Part shown: positions 19,808-27,878 of the stretch, piece by piece
How positions within the stretch are numbered: position 1 is the first letter of the stretch
Layout of the letters: every line of letters begins with the position of its first letter
Assembly (NCBI RefSeq): GCF_028463845.1
Contig: NZ_CP116805.1
Span: 2,666,001 to 2,730,000, forward strand
DNA length: 64,000 nt
Reading direction: 5' to 3'
From: Gimibacter soli
GTDB lineage: Bacteria > Pseudomonadota > Alphaproteobacteria > Sphingomonadales > Kordiimonadaceae
Program-made: the position numbers and the translations under genes
The notes under the pieces: model-generated
What the model saw: only the letters and a program-made list of their open reading frames with translations
Told to the model about the DNA's origin: nothing
Databases searched by the model: none

Positions 19808-19815
19808 GCTTGAAT

Positions 19816-21036
19816 TCAGAACTTGGCGGAGGCCATGAACCAAAGCTTTGTCGTATCGGTCGCGAAACTGTCGGCATTGTAGAAGGCGGCCTTGGCGGTG
19901 AGTGTCAGATAGCTTGTCACCTGCTTCTCCACCTGAAAATCCCACTCGCTGCCATAGTCAGCGCTGCCAGTGTCAGATTTGAACTTGTGATAAACGGCCA
20001 TGAGCGCCGTGCCCGAAAGCGCGCTGCCCTCGGGCACCTTGTAGGCAAGCGTTGCATAGATATCCTTCAGGCCAGCAGCGGGCGTGGACAGGAACTTGTC
20101 CGCCCAGCCGTTGAATTTGTGAAGGGTGGCAAGCGGCGTCTGGAAGGCGGCACCGCCGTCTGCCCCCAGAAGCTCGTAATCGAGCCCGGCCATCAGCCCC
20201 TTGCCCGAAACGCTTGCGCCCACATGCCAGAAATCGGCGGCATAGTCGGCCGGATTGGCGCCGTGGTCGGATTGCCGTGCATATTCAATCTGGTAGCCAA
20301 GCGAGACGGGATCGGCGAGCTTCGCACTGCCCGCAAACCGGACGCCGAGTGTCTTCGACGACAGGCCCGCCGCCCCCGGCGCATCGAAATCGAGGAGATA
20401 ACCGTAGGCTGTCAGCTTGCCGTAACTCCAGCCCGCATAGCTCGCATTGAAGAGATGCGTGTCGCCGTGCAGGTTGCCGAGCGGATGATCGTTCCCGAAG
20501 ATGCGGTTGACGTTCCAGACATAGGCATAGGTGGCGCTGAGCCCGGCAGCGGGCGTCACGGTCGCAGCCGCGCTATCATAGGTCTGGTCGTTCTGGCGCC
20601 AGCCAACGGTGCCAATGAATCGCTGGTCATCGAAATTGATACCCTGCCGCCCGGCCTTCACCTCGAATGCGTCGGACTTGTAGCTCGCCCATGCCTGATT
20701 GACCTCGGTGCCGGTCGGGTCCGGCACCACGGGATAGGCCGCCTTGCCATTAACGGTGCTGTTATAGGAACTCCCGCCGATGGCCGCCACATTGGTGGCC
20801 TCCAGATAACCGCTGAAACCGTTCACATTGGCGGTCTTGTACCAGAGTTTGGTGAGAAGCGTGGAGGCTGTAGCGTTTTCCGCGAACCCGTCCTGATCCA
20901 CTGTTTCCAGCCGGTAGCGGAGATCAAGCCCCGCGTCGCCTTTGGTGAAAAAGTCAGTGATGTCGTCCGCAAAAGCCGAGGGCGCCTGAGCCGCAATCAT
21001 CACGGTTGCGCCGATATATTTGTGAAATGCCTTCAT
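19816..21036 (-). CDS. Outer-membrane porin, alginate-export-like
   Basis: This 406-residue protein has a signal peptide (MKAFHKYIGATVMI... cut after about AFA, residue 24), repeated amphipathic beta strands and a C-terminal Phe, as expected for an outer-membrane barrel. RYRLETVDQDGF near the mature N-terminus and VKAGRQGINFDDQRFIGTVG are typical of alginate-export/porin-like proteins. It follows nasS in the same direction after 140 bp, so it is likely a nitrate-regulated porin that admits nitrate or another anion to the periplasm. The gap upstream contains a hexaloop hairpin at 21096. Confidence 0.85.
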   Translation of the reverse strand: MKAFHKYIGATVMIAAQAPSAFADDITDFFTKGDAGLDLRYRLETVDQDGFAENATASTLLTKLWYKTANVNGFSGYLEATNVAAIGGSSYNSTVNGKAAYPVVPDPTGTEVNQAWASYKSDAFEVKAGRQGINFDDQRFIGTVGWRQNDQTYDSAAATVTPAAGLSATYAYVWNVNRIFGNDHPLGNLHGDTHLFNASYAGWSYGKLTAYGYLLDFDAPGAAGLSSKTLGVRFAGSAKLADPVSLGYQIEYARQSDHGANPADYAADFWHVGASVSGKGLMAGLDYELLGADGGAAFQTPLATLHKFNGWADKFLSTPAAGLKDIYATLAYKVPEGSALSGTALMAVYHKFKSDTGSADYGSEWDFQVEKQVTSYLTLTAKAAFYNADSFATDTTKLWFMASAKF

Positions 21037-21095
21037 CGAAGGTCTCCCTGCAGAATGTTTCTTTCATGGTTGGACCCGGACACAATTCACCCGTC

Positions 21096-21113
21096 CCGTG
21101 CGGCGCTGCACGG
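21096..21113 (-). promoter_or_regulatory. Possible ANTAR-type hairpin upstream of the porin gene
   Basis: The minus strand folds into a 6-bp stem CCGTGC/GCACGG with loop AGCGCC, which has A at position 1 and G at position 4 as in NasT/NasR target loops. It lies 60 bp before the porin ATG. I do not see a convincing second hairpin or a terminator with a U-tract next to it, so this is weak compared with the two sites in 27.2-27.8 kb. Confidence 0.25.
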
Positions 21114-21176
21114 CCGGGGGTCGTGTTCCCGGGGAGATGCGCGCCGCCATTGACACGCAGGGATAAAGTCAATCGT

Positions 21177-22358
21177 TCAGGCGCCGCGCCGGATCGGGAA
21201 ACGGCGCCAGTAACCTTCCACATCGCCGCCATCGAAGGCGTTGCCATCGAACGGCATGGCCGCCATGCGGCGACCCGCGTTTGTGCGGCTGCCAGCATCC
21301 TGCCGGCCAATGCCGTCCATGATGGTGGTATCGAAAATCGCGCTGACCTCTTCTTCGTGCCCGGCACCGGCCTGCCCCCAGCGCCGCATCTGGGCAAGGA
21401 GCCAGAGGCCTGCTTCGGCATAGGGATAGCCAAGATCAAGCCCACCGAAGGACAGATAATCGGCAACCGGCTGGCGCGTCTCGCCGGGCACCAGCCGGGG
21501 CGCGCACATCAGGCCGCCAAGGATCACCTCGCGGTCGGTATCCAGATAGTCAGGCCCGGCCAGCATGTCGGCCAGTGCATTGCGGTTTGCCGGTTGTGCC
21601 GCCCAGCGCATGGCGGCCACACAGGCGGCCACAAGCCGCGACACTGTCTCGGCATGCCCCGTGGCCCATGACCGCCGCAGTGCCAGCACCTTTTCGGGGC
21701 TGTAGGGATAGAGATCAGCTTTGGTGGCCATGATGCGCCCGATGCCTTCCTCGACTGCCAACTGGCTCCAGGGTTCCCCCACGCAGTAGCCGTCGATCTG
21801 ACCGGCCCGCAGCGCCTCCACCATCTTCGGCGGTGGCACCACGGAAAGTTCCACATCCTGATCGGGATCGACCCCGCCGTGGGCGAGCCAGGCGCGGAGT
21901 TCATAACTGTGGCTTGAATAGGCATGCACGCTGGCCAATCGAAGCGGTGCTTCCCCCGCCGCCCGCCGCGCCTGCACGACAGCGGCAAGCATGGCGGCCG
22001 ACTGGGCGCGGTCGAAAATCACCCTGCCCTTCATCAGGGCCCGGGCTTCCTCATACAGCGCAACCGAGATGGTGATGGCATTGCCACCGCGCCCGAGGAG
22101 AAGCGGCACCATCATTTCGGACCGAAAACCGCCAAGCCCCAGATGCATGGCCAGCGTCAACCCGCCGAGCATATGGGCACATTCAAGCTTCTCGAACGCC
22201 AGCTGGTCGCGTACTGCCGCCCACGACGGCAGGCGCACGGGCTCGATCCTGATGCCTTCTTCAAGGTCAAGGCCCAATTCGCGCGCCACCACAATGGGGG
22301 CGCAGTCGGTGAGCGCGATGAAGCCGGCGCGGATAACGGGGAGGTTGGCTTCAGGCAT
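21177..22358 (-). CDS. nasS: NasS-type nitrate/nitrite sensor (NrtA-like, cytoplasmic)
   Basis: This 393-residue protein is related to the periplasmic nitrate-binding protein NrtA, with shared motifs such as GYCVGEPW and AQMRRWGQ, but has no signal peptide, so it acts in the cytoplasm. In known NasS-NasT systems it binds NasT when nitrate and nitrite are absent and releases it when they are present. Its ATG at 22358 lies 8 bp inside the end of nasT, so the two are translationally coupled and made together. Being last in the nrt operon, before the porin, it is probably part of an autoregulatory loop. Confidence 0.9.
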   Translation of the reverse strand: MPEANLPVIRAGFIALTDCAPIVVARELGLDLEEGIRIEPVRLPSWAAVRDQLAFEKLECAHMLGGLTLAMHLGLGGFRSEMMVPLLLGRGGNAITISVALYEEARALMKGRVIFDRAQSAAMLAAVVQARRAAGEAPLRLASVHAYSSHSYELRAWLAHGGVDPDQDVELSVVPPPKMVEALRAGQIDGYCVGEPWSQLAVEEGIGRIMATKADLYPYSPEKVLALRRSWATGHAETVSRLVAACVAAMRWAAQPANRNALADMLAGPDYLDTDREVILGGLMCAPRLVPGETRQPVADYLSFGGLDLGYPYAEAGLWLLAQMRRWGQAGAGHEEEVSAIFDTTIMDGIGRQDAGSRTNAGRRMAAMPFDGNAFDGGDVEGYWRRFPIRRGA

Positions 22359-22965
22359 GGTGGCGGTCTCCGAGTAAGCCGGCATCCAGCTCAAAGGCCG
22401 TGATGATGCTGTCGGCGATATCGACAATCTTGCGGCTCTGCTGCATGGCGGTGCGGCGCATCATGCTGTAGGCCTCTTCTTCCGTGATGCCGCGATACTG
22501 CATCAGAAGCCCCTTGGCGCGGTTGATGCGCTTGATATCGGCAAGGGCCGTGCGGGCCTCGTCGCGTTCGCGCAATAGCTGACTGAAGCTTTCAAAGCGG
22601 GTCACCGCCACTTCGACAATCGGGCGCACACGGTCCTTCTTCAGGCCGTCAACCACATAGGCGCTGACGCCAGCCTCGACCGCGCGCCTGATGGCGTCGT
22701 CGTCCGACTGGTCAACGAACATGGCAATCGGCTTTTTCACCGAGCGCGACACCTGGAACATGTTTTCCAGCGTGTCGCGGTCGGGGTTCTGCAGGTCGAT
22801 GATGATCACATCGGGTTCGATGGCCACGATACGCTGGTGCAGGTTCGCCGTTGTTCGCAGCGTCACCACATGGGTGTAGCCAGCCTCAACAAGCGCCCCT
22901 TCAAGGAGCGCGGCGCGGGCCGGATCCTCGTCGATCACCAGAATATTGAGGCCGGTTCCTGCCAT
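22351..22965 (-). CDS. nasT: NasT-type response regulator with ANTAR RNA-binding domain
   Basis: This 204-residue protein has a receiver-like domain at about residues 5-125 (NILVIDEDPARAALL) and a C-terminal ANTAR domain at about 140-190 with IKRINRAKGLLMQ and the Ala-x3-Arg-x-Ala core in AYSMMRRTAMQ. ANTAR proteins of the NasT/NasR type bind paired hexaloop hairpins in leader RNA and prevent terminator formation. Matching hairpin-terminator leaders occur in front of nrtA and nirB in this window. It starts immediately after the ATPase stop codon (TAAATG) and overlaps nasS. Confidence 0.93.
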   Translation of the reverse strand: MAGTGLNILVIDEDPARAALLEGALVEAGYTHVVTLRTTANLHQRIVAIEPDVIIIDLQNPDRDTLENMFQVSRSVKKPIAMFVDQSDDDAIRRAVEAGVSAYVVDGLKKDRVRPIVEVAVTRFESFSQLLRERDEARTALADIKRINRAKGLLMQYRGITEEEAYSMMRRTAMQQSRKIVDIADSIITAFELDAGLLGDRHHA

Positions 22966-24675
22966 TTACGCTGCGGTCCTCCGCTTGGGGGTCGGTTTGC
23001 TTTCGGCGTCTGCGGGGTCGCCGTGCTCGTAGGCTTCAAGGAAGGACAAAAGTTCTTCCCTGTATTCATAATATTTCGGATGCCCAACGAGATCACGGCG
23101 GCGGCGCGGCCGGGGGATATCGATCTCCATGATATTGCCGATCTTGGCGTTCGGGCCGTTGCTCATCATCACGCAGCGGTCGGCCAGAAGGATCGCCTCG
23201 TCCACATCATGGGTCACGCAGATGGCGGTCACCTGTGTGCGCGCCCAAACATCCATCAGCACTTCCTGCAAGGCCCAGCGGGTAAGGCTATCCAGCATTC
23301 CGAAAGGCTCATCCAGAAGCAGCAGCTTCGGCGACAGGGCAAAGGCACGGGCGATGCCGACGCGCTGGCGCATGCCGTTCGACATTTCAGCCGCTGGCTT
23401 GTGCATGGCGTCGCCAAGCCCGACGCGGGCGAGATAATATTCGATCACATCGCGCTTCTCGGCCGCCGTCGCGTGCGGATAAACACGGTTGACGCCCAGC
23501 GCCACATTCTGGAAGGCGGTCAGCCACGGCATCAGGCTCGGCGCCTGAAACACCACGGCGCGCTCCGGCCCCGTGGAGATGACCTGACGCCCATCAAGGA
23601 TCACACCGCCGGCGCTGATCGAGGTCAGCCCCGCCGCCATATTGAGGACGGTGGATTTGCCGCAGCCCGAATGGCCAATGAGCGTGATGAACTCGCCCTT
23701 TTTCATCTTCAGGTCAAAGCCATCGACGATGGTGAGCGGTCCTTTCGGCGTGTCATAGACCTTGGAGATTTGCGAAAACTCCACATAGCGATCCACACGC
23801 GGGCTCGCCGCCGCCTCGCGGTATGCTTTCGGTGCCCGGCCGATCTCGATGGGTGCGATGGTCGGCAGGATGCCTTCTGCCGCCTGCCGTGCGGCGTTCG
23901 CACCTTTTTCAGCTTCGATCAGGAAGCTTGTTACATCGGCCCGAAGCTTCACGAAGCCTGCATCATGGTTCATCGCGGACCGCAGGCGCGGGCGCGGGAT
24001 ATCCACCTTGAAGGCAGGCCCCAGCGTGGCTTCCGGCCCCGGTGTCAGCGGGATGATCCGGTCAGCCAGCAGGATCGCCTCGTCCACATCGTTGGTGATC
24101 AGGATCACCGTCTTGCGGTCCTTCGCCCGGATCGCATCCAGCTCGTCCTGCAATTTGGCGCGGGTGAGCGCGTCGAGTGCCGACAGGGGTTCATCCAGCA
24201 ACAGGATTTCCGGATCCATCGCCAGTGCGCGGGCCACCGCCACGCGCTGGCGCATGCCACCCGAAAGCTCGTGGGGTTTGCGGTCGCGGGCATGGGTAAG
24301 GCCGACCATATCGATATAGCGGTCAACCCGCGCCTGCCGGGCCACCTTGTCTTCGGTGCCGAAAAGGCTATCGACCGCCAGCGCGATATTGCCCGCGACC
24401 GTCAGCCACGGCATCAGCGAATAATTCTGGAACACGACGCCCCGGTCAGGGCCGGGGCCGGTGACCGGCGTGCCATTCATCGTGATGCTGCCGCGTTCGG
24501 GCTTCACAAGGCCCGAGATCAGCGAGATGAGAGAGGTTTTGCCCGCGCCCGAAAAGCCGACGATGGCCAGAAATTCGCCTTCCTCGATGGCAAGATTGAT
24601 ATCCCGCAGCACAGGGGTACGCCCCCTGCCCTTGCCGTAGGAAAATGCAACGTCCTTGAGTTCAAGATGTGCCAT
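22966..24675 (-). CDS. Nitrate ABC transporter ATPase, two ATPase domains fused (NrtC/NrtD-like)
   Basis: This 569-residue protein carries two complete ABC ATPase domains in one chain. Domain 1 (about residues 1-255) has Walker A GFSGAGKTS, signature LSGGMRQR and Walker B ILLLDEP. Domain 2 (about 290-550) has Walker A GHSGCGKST, signature MSNGMRQR and Walker B LLLLDEP. Both belong to the nitrate/sulfonate/taurine ATPase group. A single gene therefore supplies both nucleotide-binding subunits, unlike the separate nrtC and nrtD of cyanobacteria. It lacks the binding-protein-like tail of cyanobacterial NrtC. GAGGGGG precedes the ATG at 24675. Confidence 0.92.
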   Translation of the reverse strand: MAHLELKDVAFSYGKGRGRTPVLRDINLAIEEGEFLAIVGFSGAGKTSLISLISGLVKPERGSITMNGTPVTGPGPDRGVVFQNYSLMPWLTVAGNIALAVDSLFGTEDKVARQARVDRYIDMVGLTHARDRKPHELSGGMRQRVAVARALAMDPEILLLDEPLSALDALTRAKLQDELDAIRAKDRKTVILITNDVDEAILLADRIIPLTPGPEATLGPAFKVDIPRPRLRSAMNHDAGFVKLRADVTSFLIEAEKGANAARQAAEGILPTIAPIEIGRAPKAYREAAASPRVDRYVEFSQISKVYDTPKGPLTIVDGFDLKMKKGEFITLIGHSGCGKSTVLNMAAGLTSISAGGVILDGRQVISTGPERAVVFQAPSLMPWLTAFQNVALGVNRVYPHATAAEKRDVIEYYLARVGLGDAMHKPAAEMSNGMRQRVGIARAFALSPKLLLLDEPFGMLDSLTRWALQEVLMDVWARTQVTAICVTHDVDEAILLADRCVMMSNGPNAKIGNIMEIDIPRPRRRRDLVGHPKYYEYREELLSFLEAYEHGDPADAESKPTPKRRTAA

Positions 24676-24686
24676 TTGCCGCCCCC

Positions 24687-25775
24687 TCACCGCTGTGCCC
24701 GGCTGGTGACCAGCGCTTCAAAGGCGAGCATCAGGCGGTCCAGAAGGAAGCCGATGATACCGATGGTGAAAACGGCGACCATGATGCGAGCGAGCGAGCT
24801 TGATGACCCGTTCTGGAATTCGTCCCACACGAATTTGCCAAGGCCCGGATTCTGGGCCAGCATTTCGGCGGCGATCAGCACCATCCAGCCAACCCCCAGC
24901 GAAAGGCGCATGCCGGTGAAGATGAACGGCAGGGCCGAAGGCACGATCAGCTTGCGCACCTGCACGCCGGGCGACAGGCGCAGCACGCGGCCGACATTCA
25001 GGAGGTCCTTGTCGATCGAGGCCACCCCCATCGACGTATTGATCAGCGTCGGCCACAGCGAGCAGAGCGTGACAGTGATGGCAGACGTGAGGAACGCCTT
25101 ATCGAACAGCGGATCGTCGCTCACATAAAGCGCACTGACCACCATTGTGACAATCGGCAGCCAGGCCAGCGGCGACACCGGCTTGAAAATCTGCACCAGC
25201 GGATTGATCGCTGCATTCATCGATGGCGACAGGCCACCGATGATGCCGATGGGAACGGCCACGAGCGTAGCAAGCAGGAAGCCCATGAAAACGGTCTGGA
25301 TGCTTGTCCATATCTGGTCGAAATAAGTCGGCTTGCCGGTATAGGGGTGGATTTTCGGCTCGTAGGACGGGTCTTCCGCAACCCGCGCCTCGTTCCGTGC
25401 GTGCTGGCGTTCGTAGAATGCCTCTGCCTTCTCGCGTTCCGCCTTATGGCTGTCCACAAGCCCGCCGAAGGCTTCGGCTACCTGCGCCGGCCCCGGGATC
25501 GCCCCGAGGCTTGTATCCACCTTCGGCGCCATCTGGGCCCAGAGCCCGAGGAAGAGGATGATCGACGCGAGCGGAATGCCAAGGCCGCGCCACAGGGCTT
25601 TTAGCTGTGCCGAGGGATCCTCGCCGTTCGCCAGCCGCAACATCGGGGTGACCCAGCCGAAGCCGAAGATGGAGATATAACCGTCAATCCGCCCGATCAG
25701 CAGGCCGCGCTGCGCCTGCGCAGCCTTGCGGGCGGCGCGGGCGAGTTCGGGATCGTTCTTCACCGTCGCATTCAT
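24687..25775 (-). CDS. nrtB: Nitrate ABC transporter permease
   Basis: This 362-residue inner-membrane permease has an unusually long cytoplasmic N-terminal part, a first helix at about residues 68-88, a hydrophilic periplasmic stretch near 95-150 and then five or so helices forming the BPD-type permease domain (GFLLATLVAVPIGIIGG, then FKPVSPLAWLPI). It fits the nitrate/bicarbonate NrtB/CmpB group. Its ATG lies 1 bp past the nrtA stop and its stop is 11 bp before the ATPase, so nrtA-nrtB-ATPase form one transporter operon. Confidence 0.92.
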   Translation of the reverse strand: MNATVKNDPELARAARKAAQAQRGLLIGRIDGYISIFGFGWVTPMLRLANGEDPSAQLKALWRGLGIPLASIILFLGLWAQMAPKVDTSLGAIPGPAQVAEAFGGLVDSHKAEREKAEAFYERQHARNEARVAEDPSYEPKIHPYTGKPTYFDQIWTSIQTVFMGFLLATLVAVPIGIIGGLSPSMNAAINPLVQIFKPVSPLAWLPIVTMVVSALYVSDDPLFDKAFLTSAITVTLCSLWPTLINTSMGVASIDKDLLNVGRVLRLSPGVQVRKLIVPSALPFIFTGMRLSLGVGWMVLIAAEMLAQNPGLGKFVWDEFQNGSSSSLARIMVAVFTIGIIGFLLDRLMLAFEALVTSRAQR

Positions 25776-25776
25776 G

Positions 25777-27180
25777 TCAGTTGCCTCCCGCTTGCGCAGG
25801 GGCCACGTCGTCCTTCAGGCCGATACTGAATTTGCGCAGATAAGCCGTCGGCGTTTTGCCGTTGAAGGCGATGCCATCGATGAAATGGGTTTGCGGTGCG
25901 CGGTAGCCATCCGTGTCCCACGGGAAATCCTCTTCCCGTGCCTTGCCTTCCTGCACGAGAAGCCGTGCAGCTTTCAGGTAAATTTCAGGCTGATAGACCT
26001 TGCGGGCGACCTCGTCATACCAGGCATCCGGTTTCGCTTCGCCGATCTGCCCCCAGCGGCGCATCTGGGTGAGATACCAGACAGCGTCGGAATAATAGGG
26101 ATAGGTAGCAAAATAGCGGAAGAAGACGTTGAAATCGGGCACATCGCGCTTGTCGCCCTTTTCATATTCAAACGTCCCGGTCATCGAATTGGCGATCACG
26201 GCGGCGTCCGCCCCCACGTAAGCGGGCTTTGCCAGCATTTTCACCGCTTCCTGCCGGTTGGCATTGCCGTTCGCGTCCAGCCACATGGCCGCGCGGATCA
26301 GCGCCTTGACGACAGCGAGATGCGTGTTCGGATATTTCTTCGCCCATTCGGCTGAAACACCGAACACCTTTTCCGGGTTGTTCTTCCAGATTTCATAATC
26401 GGTGACGACCGGCACACCGACGCCCTTGAACACCGCCTGCTGGTTCCAGGGCTCGCCAACGCAATAGCCGAAGATGGTGCCCGCCTCCATCGTCGCCGGC
26501 ATTTGCGGCGGCGGGGTCACGGACAGCAGCACTTCGGCGTCCGTCGTGCCTGTCACATCACCCGTCGTATAATAGCCCGGATGGATGCCGCCAGCAGCGA
26601 GCCAGTAGCGCAGTTCATAATTGTGGGTCGAAACGGGGAAGACCATGCCCATCTTGAAAGGCTTGCCTTCGGCCCGGTACTGCTGAACCACCGGCTTCAG
26701 ATAATCCGCCTTGATCGGATGCACGGGCTTGCCATCCGCGCCCATGGGTACATGTTTTTTCATCGCTGCCCAGACCTCGTTCGACACGGTGATGCCGTTG
26801 CCATTGAGGTCCATCGAAAAGGCGGTGACGATATCAGCCTTGGTGCCAAAGCCGATGGTGGCGCCAAGCGGCTGGCCCGCCAGCATGTGAGCACCATCCA
26901 GCTCGCCCGAGATCACCCGGTCCAGGAGCACTTTCCAGTTGGCCTGCGCCTCAAGCGTCACATAAAGCCCCTCGTCTTCAAAATAGCCAAGCTCATAGGC
27001 CACCGCGAGGGGGGCCATGTCGGTCAGCTTGATGAAACCGAGGGTCAGGGTTTCCTTCTCCGGCCAGAGATTGTCGGCCGCGGCCGGCAGCCCGAAGCCG
27101 CAAACAAGGGCCGCGAGCGCCGCAACGCGGCGGCATGTGCCGGCAATTCGTTTGCTGATGTCAGTCGTCTTTCCTTGCAT
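25777..27180 (-). CDS. nrtA: Nitrate-binding periplasmic protein
   Basis: This 467-residue NrtA/CmpA-family binding protein has an N-terminal signal peptide ending near residue 36 (GLPAAADN). It carries the family features [40 protein letters not shown] and LTQMRRWGQ. It should capture nitrate or nitrite in the periplasm and deliver it to NrtB. GGAGGA lies about 5 nt before the ATG. Upstream on the same strand are a sigma-54 promoter, hexaloop hairpins and a terminator, so expression should need both nitrogen limitation and nitrate. Confidence 0.93.
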   Translation of the reverse strand: MQGKTTDISKRIAGTCRRVAALAALVCGFGLPAAADNLWPEKETLTLGFIKLTDMAPLAVAYELGYFEDEGLYVTLEAQANWKVLLDRVISGELDGAHMLAGQPLGATIGFGTKADIVTAFSMDLNGNGITVSNEVWAAMKKHVPMGADGKPVHPIKADYLKPVVQQYRAEGKPFKMGMVFPVSTHNYELRYWLAAGGIHPGYYTTGDVTGTTDAEVLLSVTPPPQMPATMEAGTIFGYCVGEPWNQQAVFKGVGVPVVTDYEIWKNNPEKVFGVSAEWAKKYPNTHLAVVKALIRAAMWLDANGNANRQEAVKMLAKPAYVGADAAVIANSMTGTFEYEKGDKRDVPDFNVFFRYFATYPYYSDAVWYLTQMRRWGQIGEAKPDAWYDEVARKVYQPEIYLKAARLLVQEGKAREEDFPWDTDGYRAPQTHFIDGIAFNGKTPTAYLRKFSIGLKDDVAPAQAGGN

Positions 27181-27241
27181 CCTATCCTCCGAAAGCCTTG
27201 TCTCTGCCTCGAATGATCGATGCGTCGATCAGTCGAAGGCC

Positions 27242-27289
27242 AAAAGCCGCTGCCTTCATGCGGACGAACCCGTCCAGAAGCTTGCAGCG
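27242..27289 (-). terminator. Leader terminator of the nrtA operon (attenuator)
   Basis: On the minus strand a stem of CGCTGC/GCAGCG extends into CTTC/GAAG past a small bulge and encloses a GGAC/GTCC hairpin. It is followed by CTTTTG. It lies between the hexaloop hairpins at 27299-27340 and the nrtA start at 27180. The short U-tract makes it a moderate terminator. Its position matches the attenuators that NasT-type proteins overcome. Confidence 0.6.
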
Positions 27290-27298
27290 ATGTCTTTC

Positions 27299-27340
27299 GA
27301 CCCTCCGTTGGATCGGAAACCTGGTGCGCCTTCATCGGCG
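27299..27340 (-). promoter_or_regulatory. NasT-responsive hairpin pair in the nrtA leader
   Basis: The minus-strand leader can form two small hairpins. The first (27340-27327) is CGCC-GATGAA-GGCG with a 6-nt loop. The second (27314-27299) is GATCC-AACGGA-GGGTC, a 5-bp stem with one G-U pair and a hexaloop with A1 and G4, the ANTAR target signature. The second hairpin is almost the same as the one at 27751 in the nirB leader (loop AACGGC). The first loop has G4 but not A1, so it is a looser fit. Both lie between the predicted start near 27347 and the attenuator. Confidence 0.7.
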
Positions 27341-27357
27341 ACCGACAGGGGATAACG

Positions 27358-27374
27358 AGCAAAGCGCGTGCCAA
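27358..27374 (-). promoter_or_regulatory. Sigma-54 promoter of the nrtA operon
   Basis: The minus strand reads TTGGCACG-CGCT-TTGCT, a full match to the sigma-54 consensus YTGGCACG-N4-TTGCW, with the invariant GG and GC twelve bases apart. It predicts transcription starting near 27347, about 165 nt before nrtA. This implies activation by an enhancer-binding protein such as NtrC. I could not identify a clear NtrC site. Confidence 0.85.
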
Positions 27375-27426
27375 GGGAACACGCCGCAGCAGCGCCGGGG
27401 CACGCTTGGCGTCAGGGGCTACCTGC

Positions 27427-27452
27427 AAAAACCGCAGGCCCCTGCGGGTTTT
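27427..27452 (-). terminator. Intrinsic terminator upstream of the nrtA promoter
   Basis: A stem CCGCAG/CTGCGG with 4-nt loop is flanked by A5 on one side and GTTTT on the other. On the minus strand it ends in TTTTTG, and it can also work weakly on the plus strand. It sits 50 bp upstream of the nrtA sigma-54 promoter, so it probably insulates the promoter from stray transcription rather than acting in the leader. Confidence 0.55.
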
Positions 27453-27580
27453 CTTGCTGCATAGCAACACAAAAATTGTTTCAATCGCCTCAGGAAGATG
27501 GGCCCACCATCCGGAATCAGCACTATTCCCGGCCGCCTTTCATGCTGCGGCGCATCTAATTTATTGACTATTTTTTGTTC

Positions 27581-27601
27581 ATTGATTATTTTTTAATCAA
27601 T
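27581..27601. repeat. AT-rich inverted repeat between the nitrate operons
   Basis: Arms ATTGATTA/TAATCAAT surround five T residues inside a strongly AT-rich stretch (about 27557-27601). It lies between the two divergent sigma-54 promoters, where DNA bending or an upstream activator site would be expected. It does not match the IHF or NtrC consensus well, so its role is unassigned. Confidence 0.4.
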
Positions 27602-27613
27602 TCAGTCGGCATT

Positions 27614-27641
27614 TGCAGCCACCATCACACGATGGCCTGCA
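27614..27641. repeat. Imperfect inverted repeat upstream of the nirB promoter
   Basis: TGCAG and CCTGCA flank a 5-bp stem CCATC/GATGG with loop ACAC. It begins about 87 bp upstream of the nirB sigma-54 promoter, in the range where an enhancer-binding protein could bind. It is not a good NtrC consensus match. Confidence 0.3.
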
Positions 27642-27700
27642 GGCCGGCAGATGGCAGGATCACAGGGCTTCCGCGCCAATATGCCCCCTCGGGCCCGGCG

Positions 27701-27716
27701 TGGCATGCTCCTTGCT
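27701..27716 (+). promoter_or_regulatory. Sigma-54 promoter of the nirB operon
   Basis: TGGCATG-CTCC-TTGCT matches the sigma-54 consensus with GG and GC twelve bases apart. It predicts transcription from about 27727, some 150 nt upstream of nirB. The start is 6 nt before the first leader hairpin, consistent with a functional leader RNA. Confidence 0.85.
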
Positions 27717-27732
27717 GATCCTTCCCTTCACA

Positions 27733-27766
27733 GGCACCCGATTTGCCACCGACCCAACGGCGGGTC
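27733..27766 (+). promoter_or_regulatory. NasT-responsive hairpin pair in the nirB leader
   Basis: Two adjacent hairpins start at about +7 of the predicted transcript. Hairpin 1 (27733-27747) is GGCA/TGCC with a 7-nt loop. Hairpin 2 (27751-27766) is GACCC-AACGGC-GGGTC, a perfect 5-bp stem with a hexaloop having A1 and G4, the signature recognised by ANTAR antiterminators. The match of hairpin 2 to the nrtA leader hairpin (27299-27314) argues for a shared regulator, presumably NasT encoded at 22351. The loop of hairpin 1 is one base longer than the usual six. Confidence 0.75.
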
Positions 27767-27776
27767 ATTTCAGGAT

Positions 27777-27826
27777 AACGACGTCCAGGGCCACAGCCAT
27801 CAGGCTGGCGGGCGGATGTCGTTTTT
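27777..27826 (+). terminator. Leader terminator of the nirB operon (attenuator)
   Basis: A 10-bp stem AACGACGTCC/GGATGTCGTT (one G-U pair) encloses a GCC/GGC and AGCC/GGCT hairpin and is followed directly by a run of five T. It begins 10 nt after the hexaloop hairpin and ends 53 nt before nirB. Transcription should stop here unless NasT binds the upstream hairpins. Confidence 0.85.
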
Positions 27827-27878
27827 CACCTCCCCCTCCTTCCACCGGCACCCCTGGACCAGCCAAGTGGAAGCGACC

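Noticed and set aside
27497-27533. Hairpins on the minus strand between the nitrate operons (one with a 7-nt loop containing A1 and G4)
   Set aside because: They lie upstream of the predicted nrtA sigma-54 start, so they would not be in the leader RNA, and the loops are not six bases long.
27651-27878. In-frame upstream extension of nirB
   Set aside because: It covers the sigma-54 promoter, hexaloop hairpins and terminator, and the NirB fold begins at 27879 with a ribosome site.
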